Source: Saprospiraceae bacterium
Lineage (GTDB): Bacteria > Bacteroidota > Bacteroidia > Chitinophagales > Saprospiraceae
Direction of reading: 5' to 3'
Length of the DNA: 18,273 nucleotides
Assembly (NCBI GenBank): GCA_016714765.1
Contig: JADKCF010000032.1
Coordinates: forward strand, 1 to 18,273
The position numbers and the translations under genes were made by a program. Each line of letters opens with the position of its first letter. Position 1 is the first letter of the stretch. A model generated the notes under the pieces. That model made no database searches. It was given only the letters and a program-made list of their open reading frames with translations, and was not told the origin of the DNA. Shown here one piece after another: positions 14,304 through 18,273 of the stretch.

Positions 14304-14311
14304 CAAATATA
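14304..14311 (-). promoter_or_regulatory. -7 element of the antitoxin-toxin operon
   Basis: Minus strand TATATTTG is a perfect TAnnTTTG next to the operator. It lies only 2 nt before the ATG at 14301 and 17 nt before the ATG at 14286, so it bears on start choice. Confidence 0.5.
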
Positions 14312-14317
14312 TTTTTA

Positions 14318-14334
14318 TTAGCTAACTTAGCTAA
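14318..14334. promoter_or_regulatory. candidate Phd/YefM operator: tandem TTAGCTAA palindromes
   Basis: Two identical self-palindromic octamers TTAGCTAA (14318-14325, 14327-14334) are separated by one base, just upstream of the -7 box. Phd and YefM autorepress through paired short palindromes in their promoters, so this is the expected architecture. Binding by this antitoxin is inferred. Confidence 0.65.
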
Positions 14335-14384
14335 GTAAACAATTTTTCGAATTTCAAAGTTCAAAACAATTTTATTCTTTCCAA

Positions 14385-15725
14385 TCACCCAAATAAAAAC
14401 TGCTCTACTTTGCTCAATTTCCTTTTCGATTTCAAGGACAATGACTTACCCGTTTTTTCGTTGTACAGTTCCACAAATGCACCTTCGTATTGATCAAAAA
14501 ACTCGGGGTCAAAATTGGCCAAGGATAAATTTTCGATGACCGTTTCTATACTTGTTTTGTCACCTATCCATTTTTCACAAACAGCATGTCTGTATCTGAT
14601 GCCCATCAGATTAAAACCCGTCACTGCTCCTGATGCTGTTTCGTAATTGATACGGATGGCTTTATTTTCATGTGGATGTTGCCAATATAGACTTGTGATG
14701 TTTTCAGGTGTTTTGGCTGGAATGTCTCCATAAACCTGATATTCGATGTCAAAAAACTTGGCGGAGTTAAACCATATGCCCGGATTATATTTTGTAGGCT
14801 CGACACAGATGGTTTGTGCACCAGTTTTGCCCATGATCCTACCTGTGTACCAAACTGCTTCTATAGGTCTTCGCCCCGGATTAGGTGCAGAAAGTTCCAC
14901 ACAATCACCAAGCGCGAATACGTCTTTAGCTGATGTCTCTAAGTAATCATTAGCAATGATACCACGATTGGTCGCTATACCTGAATCTTTTATAAAATCA
15001 ATGTTTGGACTAACTCCAACAGTTAGGCCTACGAATTCGCAGGGGATTTCTTCACCAGAATTTTTGCAAATGATGGAAGATACTTTGCCGTCAATTCCTT
15101 TGATTTCCAATAATTCTTCACTGAGTCTCAAGTCTATACCATTGGCCAGGATATGTTGATTGATTATGGACGATTCTTCCTTGGGAAGCACTACGTTCCA
15201 AAAACTCTCTTCGCGCACGAGCATGGTCACATGTATGTGTCTGCTGTGAAACATCTCTGCCATTTCGATCCCTATCAATCCGCCACCGATGATGACTGCT
15301 CTTTTGATACCCATCTGGGATGCAGCTACCATACTCTCGAGATCCTGCAAATGATACATTCCTTGTACACCATTCAAATCTTGTCCCGGCCATCCGAACT
15401 TATTGGACTTGGAGCCTGTGGCTATGATCAGTTTATCGTAATTTAAACTCTGCCCATTGTCGAGTAAAATAGATTTATCACTCGTGTTGATATTTTTCAC
15501 CCATGCTTTGACTGTATTAATGCGATTTTTAGCCCAAAACCAATCCTCATATAACTTAGTATGATCGAATTTCATGTGACCCATGTAGACATACATCAGT
15601 GCAGTGCGAGAAAATGGATATTCTGACTCTCCCGATATCATGGTGACCTCGTGATCACTATTTTTTCTGATATATCTTGCCGCTGTAGAGCCTGCTATAC
15701 CGTTGCCTATGATGATGATGTGCAT
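14385..15725 (-). CDS. NAD(P)H- and FAD-dependent pyridine nucleotide-disulfide-type oxidoreductase
   Basis: This 446-residue flavoprotein has an FAD-binding Rossmann motif at the very start (IIIIGNGIAGSTAARYIRK), YDKLIIATGSKSN near residue 120, and the NAD(P)-binding motif AVIIGGGLIGIEMAE. The second FAD motif, VFALGDCVEL, follows. A C-terminal region of about 130 residues covers the dimer interface. No redox-active CxxxxC disulfide is seen near the N-terminus, so it resembles nitrite-reductase/rubredoxin-reductase-like or NADH-type members. It probably reduces a ferredoxin-like partner, and the polyferredoxin gene nearby is the obvious candidate. I chose the ATG at 15725 because the glycine-rich motif should lie at the N-terminus; the frame opens to 15800 but includes a promoter-like box. 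Confidence 0.85.
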   Translation of the reverse strand: MHIIIIGNGIAGSTAARYIRKNSDHEVTMISGESEYPFSRTALMYVYMGHMKFDHTKLYEDWFWAKNRINTVKAWVKNINTSDKSILLDNGQSLNYDKLIIATGSKSNKFGWPGQDLNGVQGMYHLQDLESMVAASQMGIKRAVIIGGGLIGIEMAEMFHSRHIHVTMLVREESFWNVVLPKEESSIINQHILANGIDLRLSEELLEIKGIDGKVSSIICKNSGEEIPCEFVGLTVGVSPNIDFIKDSGIATNRGIIANDYLETSAKDVFALGDCVELSAPNPGRRPIEAVWYTGRIMGKTGAQTICVEPTKYNPGIWFNSAKFFDIEYQVYGDIPAKTPENITSLYWQHPHENKAIRINYETASGAVTGFNLMGIRYRHAVCEKWIGDKTSIETVIENLSLANFDPEFFDQYEGAFVELYNEKTGKSLSLKSKRKLSKVEQFLFG

Positions 15726-15751
15726 CTTGTATTTATTTTTGTCCGAAAAAA

Positions 15752-15759
15752 CAAAATTA
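15752..15759 (-). promoter_or_regulatory. -7 element of the oxidoreductase gene
   Basis: Minus strand TAATTTTG fits TAnnTTTG and lies 26 nt before the ATG at 15725. It sits within the longer open frame to 15800, supporting the shorter start. The -33 region is not convincing. Confidence 0.45.
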
Positions 15760-15901
15760 TTTTCATATCTCTCGTAATATGAACTTAATTGAATGGGCAT
15801 CCTTGCATTCCCAAGAATTATTAGTAAATTGGGAAAGAACTGTCAACGGTATTCAATTACTAAAATAAATCCTTTAGAATAATACACTTTTGTATCGATT
15901 C

Positions 15902-16954
15902 TTATTTCTTAACCAAGTCCTTCACCTTAGCCAAGGTCCGCTCTCTCCTTGGAATACTCTCTGCTCTTACATATCCTTGATTAGGATTGCGCTTGACGAA
16001 ATCTTGGTGATATGCCTCTGCTTCATAAAATTTTTCAAATTTTACAACTTGAGTGGCAATAGGTAGTGAATACTCACTAGCTACTTCTGCCATTTTAGCT
16101 TCGATAATTGCTTTCTCTTCATCATTGGTATAAAAAGCTATCGTTCGGTACTGAGTACCTCGATCTGGTCCCTGACCATTGACGATCGTAGGGTCTATAG
16201 ATGCAAAAAACACTCGGACTAGGTCCTTATAAGAAATTACTTTTGGGTCATAATACACCTGAAATGCTTCAGCATGGCTTGTGCTGCCACTACCTACAGA
16301 TTCGTAAGATGGATCGGTTTCCTTCCCTCCGGAATAGCCGGAAATGACTTCCTTTACGCCTTTGATACTTTCAAAAATGGTCTCAGTACACCAAAAGCAA
16401 CCTCCGGCAAAGGTTGCCACAGCCACTGCAGCTTGCTTGGGTACGAATAGCAGTCCATCACCATCTATACAATATCGCAGTCCTGTGGGTTTTGGGCCAT
16501 CATCAAAAACATGTCCCAGATGGCCATCACACCTTTTACATGTCAAAGCATCTCTTTCCATACCCAAACTATTATCAGTTGCTACATGTAGACTTTTTTG
16601 GGAGTAAGGTTGAAAATAGCTTGGCCAGCCCGTACCTGAATTAAACTTAGCATCCGATGAAAACAATGGATTTTTACACCCTGCACAAACATAGGTGCCT
16701 TCTTCTTTGACTTCATACAGTTCACTACTGAAGGGACGTTCTGTGCCGTGTTCTCTGAGTATATAATACTGCTTGGGTGTAAGTGACTTTTTCCATTCAG
16801 CATCAGATTTTACTACCTTTTCTGTCCATGTGGTGTCTATGATTATATTGTCATTTTCCATTTTAATGGGAGACGTTTTGGACACTTTTTTACTCTGCTG
16901 AGCACACGCACTGAATGTTATCAAAAGGCATGTAATGGAGATGAATTTTATCAT
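15902..16954 (-). CDS. msrBA: bifunctional methionine sulfoxide reductase MsrB-MsrA, lipoprotein
   Basis: The 350-residue fusion has MsrB first and MsrA second. The start is a lipoprotein signal (lipobox FSAC, lipidated Cys17), so it is exported and membrane-anchored. MsrB (about 45-172) has zinc cysteines Cys90/Cys93 and Cys139/Cys142, the GTGWPSYFQP motif and the catalytic GLRYC, Cys162. MsrA (about 177-335) has GGCFWC with catalytic Cys186. MsrA reduces S- and MsrB R-methionine sulfoxide, so the fusion repairs both isomers in the periplasm. It lies 15 bp downstream of the DUF547 gene, so the two are probably cotranscribed. Both domains look intact. It needs an external electron donor, and none is encoded next to it. 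Confidence 0.92.
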   Translation of the reverse strand: MIKFISITCLLITFSACAQQSKKVSKTSPIKMENDNIIIDTTWTEKVVKSDAEWKKSLTPKQYYILREHGTERPFSSELYEVKEEGTYVCAGCKNPLFSSDAKFNSGTGWPSYFQPYSQKSLHVATDNSLGMERDALTCKRCDGHLGHVFDDGPKPTGLRYCIDGDGLLFVPKQAAVAVATFAGGCFWCTETIFESIKGVKEVISGYSGGKETDPSYESVGSGSTSHAEAFQVYYDPKVISYKDLVRVFFASIDPTIVNGQGPDRGTQYRTIAFYTNDEEKAIIEAKMAEVASEYSLPIATQVVKFEKFYEAEAYHQDFVKRNPNQGYVRAESIPRRERTLAKVKDLVKK

Positions 16955-16969
16955 GATTTATTAAATGAT

Positions 16970-17674
16970 TTATTTTTTTTCGTTGAGAGACCAATCATAT
17001 TCTTTAAATGTAATGGAGGCATTTTTGTTTACTTTGGTGGTGGAATATTTATTTACAAAGGTCACCCGGTCTCCAAAATCCACAGCATACCAATCAAAAA
17101 TCTTCGACAAAGTTAATTTTGTTGACTTGATAGTTTGATATTTGGTGTTATTAATAAACTTTTTTGTTACTGCATCTAGTTGAGCATCGAGTGTTTTACC
17201 TACATAAGCTGCATTCAACAGCGGCGGACAAGACTTAGCTCCGCAATTGACGGCAAAATGGATGCGTGCATCCTTAAATTGTGGACGTATGATATCGTTT
17301 TCGATGTTGTTAAGCGAGTATTTTTTACTACCAATTGTGATTCTTTTGACATCCCACGGCTTGCCACCATCGAGATTTTGGATACTCTTTAATGGATAAT
17401 TATTGACAATGAGATCTATGGTAAATGCATTGTAAGCATTGATCCAAAATGCCAGTTGATCATTTTTAGACCACGTAGGTGATACTGTCACCCCGGAAAA
17501 AGACCGCACAATACTATCCAATGATTTTTTGTTGCCTTTGATGGATTTATAATCTACATCACCTGAAGCGGAGACATATTTTTTAAGAAATACATCCCAA
17601 GCTTTATAGTCAGGCTGAGCTAGCCCCATACTTGACCACATACCCACGATAAATACTAAAATCAAATGTCTCAT
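16970..17674 (-). CDS. DUF547-family exported protein
   Basis: This 234-residue protein has a cleavable signal peptide (MRHLILVFIVGMWSSMGLAQ) and a DUF547 domain filling the rest. Characteristic segments are LAFWINAYNAFTIDLIV, the IHFAVNCGAKSCPPL motif with two cysteines, and LSKIFDWYAVDFG. DUF547 proteins are exported and of unknown biochemical function. In Bacteroidota they often neighbour stress or redox genes, and here the gene precedes msrBA by 15 bp, suggesting an operon concerned with envelope oxidative damage (inference). It has normal length with no frame problems. The ATG at 17674 is the only good start. Confidence 0.85.
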   Translation of the reverse strand: MRHLILVFIVGMWSSMGLAQPDYKAWDVFLKKYVSASGDVDYKSIKGNKKSLDSIVRSFSGVTVSPTWSKNDQLAFWINAYNAFTIDLIVNNYPLKSIQNLDGGKPWDVKRITIGSKKYSLNNIENDIIRPQFKDARIHFAVNCGAKSCPPLLNAAYVGKTLDAQLDAVTKKFINNTKYQTIKSTKLTLSKIFDWYAVDFGDRVTFVNKYSTTKVNKNASITFKEYDWSLNEKK

Positions 17675-17711
17675 TTTTTGTATTTTTTATTAATTTTCTG
17701 AAAAACACCCC

Positions 17712-17930
17712 TTAACCGGTAATGATTCTGATAAAATAATTTTCTAAATAAATTGCTTTTAAGTCTTTCATTTGTTGAGCTCCGTTTGCCTCAACGTCCA
17801 TCACGGTCTGACCTAAGTCATTTAACAATTGAATTTCAGTAATCATCTCATCTTTTATGAATTTAACAAAAATTTGATGCGAAGCAGGATTTGGATATAT
17901 AGTGATATAAAATTCGTAGTGTTGCTCCAA
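17712..17930 (-). pseudogene. fragment of a T9SS type A sorting domain
   Basis: The 72 residues read as a sorting domain: ITIYPNPASHQIFVKF, IQLLNDLGQTVM, LENYFIRIITG. The usual last 8-12 residues are missing, and no signal peptide or secreted domain precedes it. The start in this frame is a TTG, and the upstream 70 bp add no recognisable protein. It is best read as the remnant of a lost T9SS protein. It is not part of the DUF547 gene, which lies 38 bp further along. Confidence 0.65.
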
Positions 17931-18000
17931 ATAGATGTGAATGTAATTTAAAATCCATCCATTTAAAATCTCTGATTGATTTTACCTATATATATTCCAC

Positions 18001-18273
18001 TTAATAGTCAGCAAATACTGCAAATGATAAAGAAGGTGTGGCTTGAACATTTCTTGATGAAGGACTGGCACCAGCGCCTCTCAATGCTACACCCAATTTG
18101 GGTTTGATATAATACATCAATTCTATAGCTGGCGAAAAGTATGTGACATTATTTGAAAATAATCCTGTTTTACTCAAAGGAGCGTTTCCGTTGTCCATAG
18201 GAGAAACTCCAGTAAATTTCAACATGGCCATCAACTTATTGGACAAAAATTTATAGCCAAATTCTGCATCAAA
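18001..18273 (-). CDS. 3' end of an outer-membrane protein, truncated by the window
   Basis: The frame is open from the right edge (FDAEFGYKFLSNKLMAMLKF) to the stop at 18001-18003, so the gene starts outside the window. The visible 90 residues are beta-rich with aromatic strand ends (NVTYFSPAIELMYYIKP, LSFAVFADY) and a terminal aromatic residue, as in outer-membrane beta-barrels. It is probably a barrel-type protein, as surface proteins in this phylum often are. The exact family cannot be fixed from this part. An internal start at 18246 (TTG) is not real. Confidence 0.65.
   Translation of the reverse strand, partial: FDAEFGYKFLSNKLMAMLKFTGVSPMDNGNAPLSKTGLFSNNVTYFSPAIELMYYIKPKLGVALRGAGASPSSRNVQATPSLSFAVFADY

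Noticed and set aside
14302..14388. N-terminal extension of the antitoxin by 29 residues
   Set aside because: It covers the -7 box and the TTAGCTAA operator and does not resemble the family start.
1..18273. CRISPR arrays, tRNA, rRNA, phage integrase or integron integrase
   Set aside because: No spaced direct repeats, cloverleaf-like sequence, rRNA motif or tyrosine recombinase signature was seen on either strand.

Overview
The window looks like a chromosomal segment of a Bacteroidota bacterium, most likely a Saprospiraceae-like lineage. This rests on three things: type IX secretion (T9SS) C-terminal sorting domains with SprB-type repeats, several promoters matching the Bacteroidota -7 element TAnnTTTG, and short AT-rich leaders without clear Shine-Dalgarno sequences. 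No rRNA, tRNA, CRISPR array or phage structural gene was seen.

Left part (1-5.9 kb): a small retropepsin-like protein with a good promoter, a T9SS-exported protein split into two frames, a decayed IS1634-like insertion sequence bracketed by a perfect 119-bp direct repeat, a sugar O-acetyltransferase whose 3' end was the insertion target, and a small membrane protein with a frameshifted tail.

Middle (5.9-10.4 kb): a gene-poor 0.6-kb stretch with hairpins, a hicBA toxin-antitoxin pair divergent from an XRE regulator, a small unknown protein, and a 786-residue T9SS protein with a glutamine-amidotransferase-like N-terminal domain and SprB/Ig-like repeats.

10.5-11.7 kb: the most unusual part. 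Two units, one with a VOC/glyoxalase-fold protein and one with a higBA-type toxin-antitoxin remnant, meet at a 70-bp imperfect palindrome with the layout of an integron attC site. Each unit has its own complementary core boxes at its two ends. No integrase is visible, so this resembles a small cassette cluster without an integron integrase.

Right part (11.8-18.3 kb, all minus strand): a small lipoprotein, an electron-transfer pair (FAD-dependent NAD(P)H oxidoreductase and a membrane polyferredoxin) with a vapBC-type toxin-antitoxin module lodged between them, a likely DUF547-msrBA pair for periplasmic methionine sulfoxide repair, a T9SS sorting-domain remnant, and the 3' end of an outer-membrane protein.

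Three otherwise conserved genes (T9SS protein, membrane protein, polyferredoxin) carry apparent single frameshifts. This may be real decay or residual sequencing indels, and it should be settled before biological conclusions are drawn from them. Three toxin-antitoxin modules lie within 8 kb, and two have clear palindromic operator candidates overlapping their promoters.
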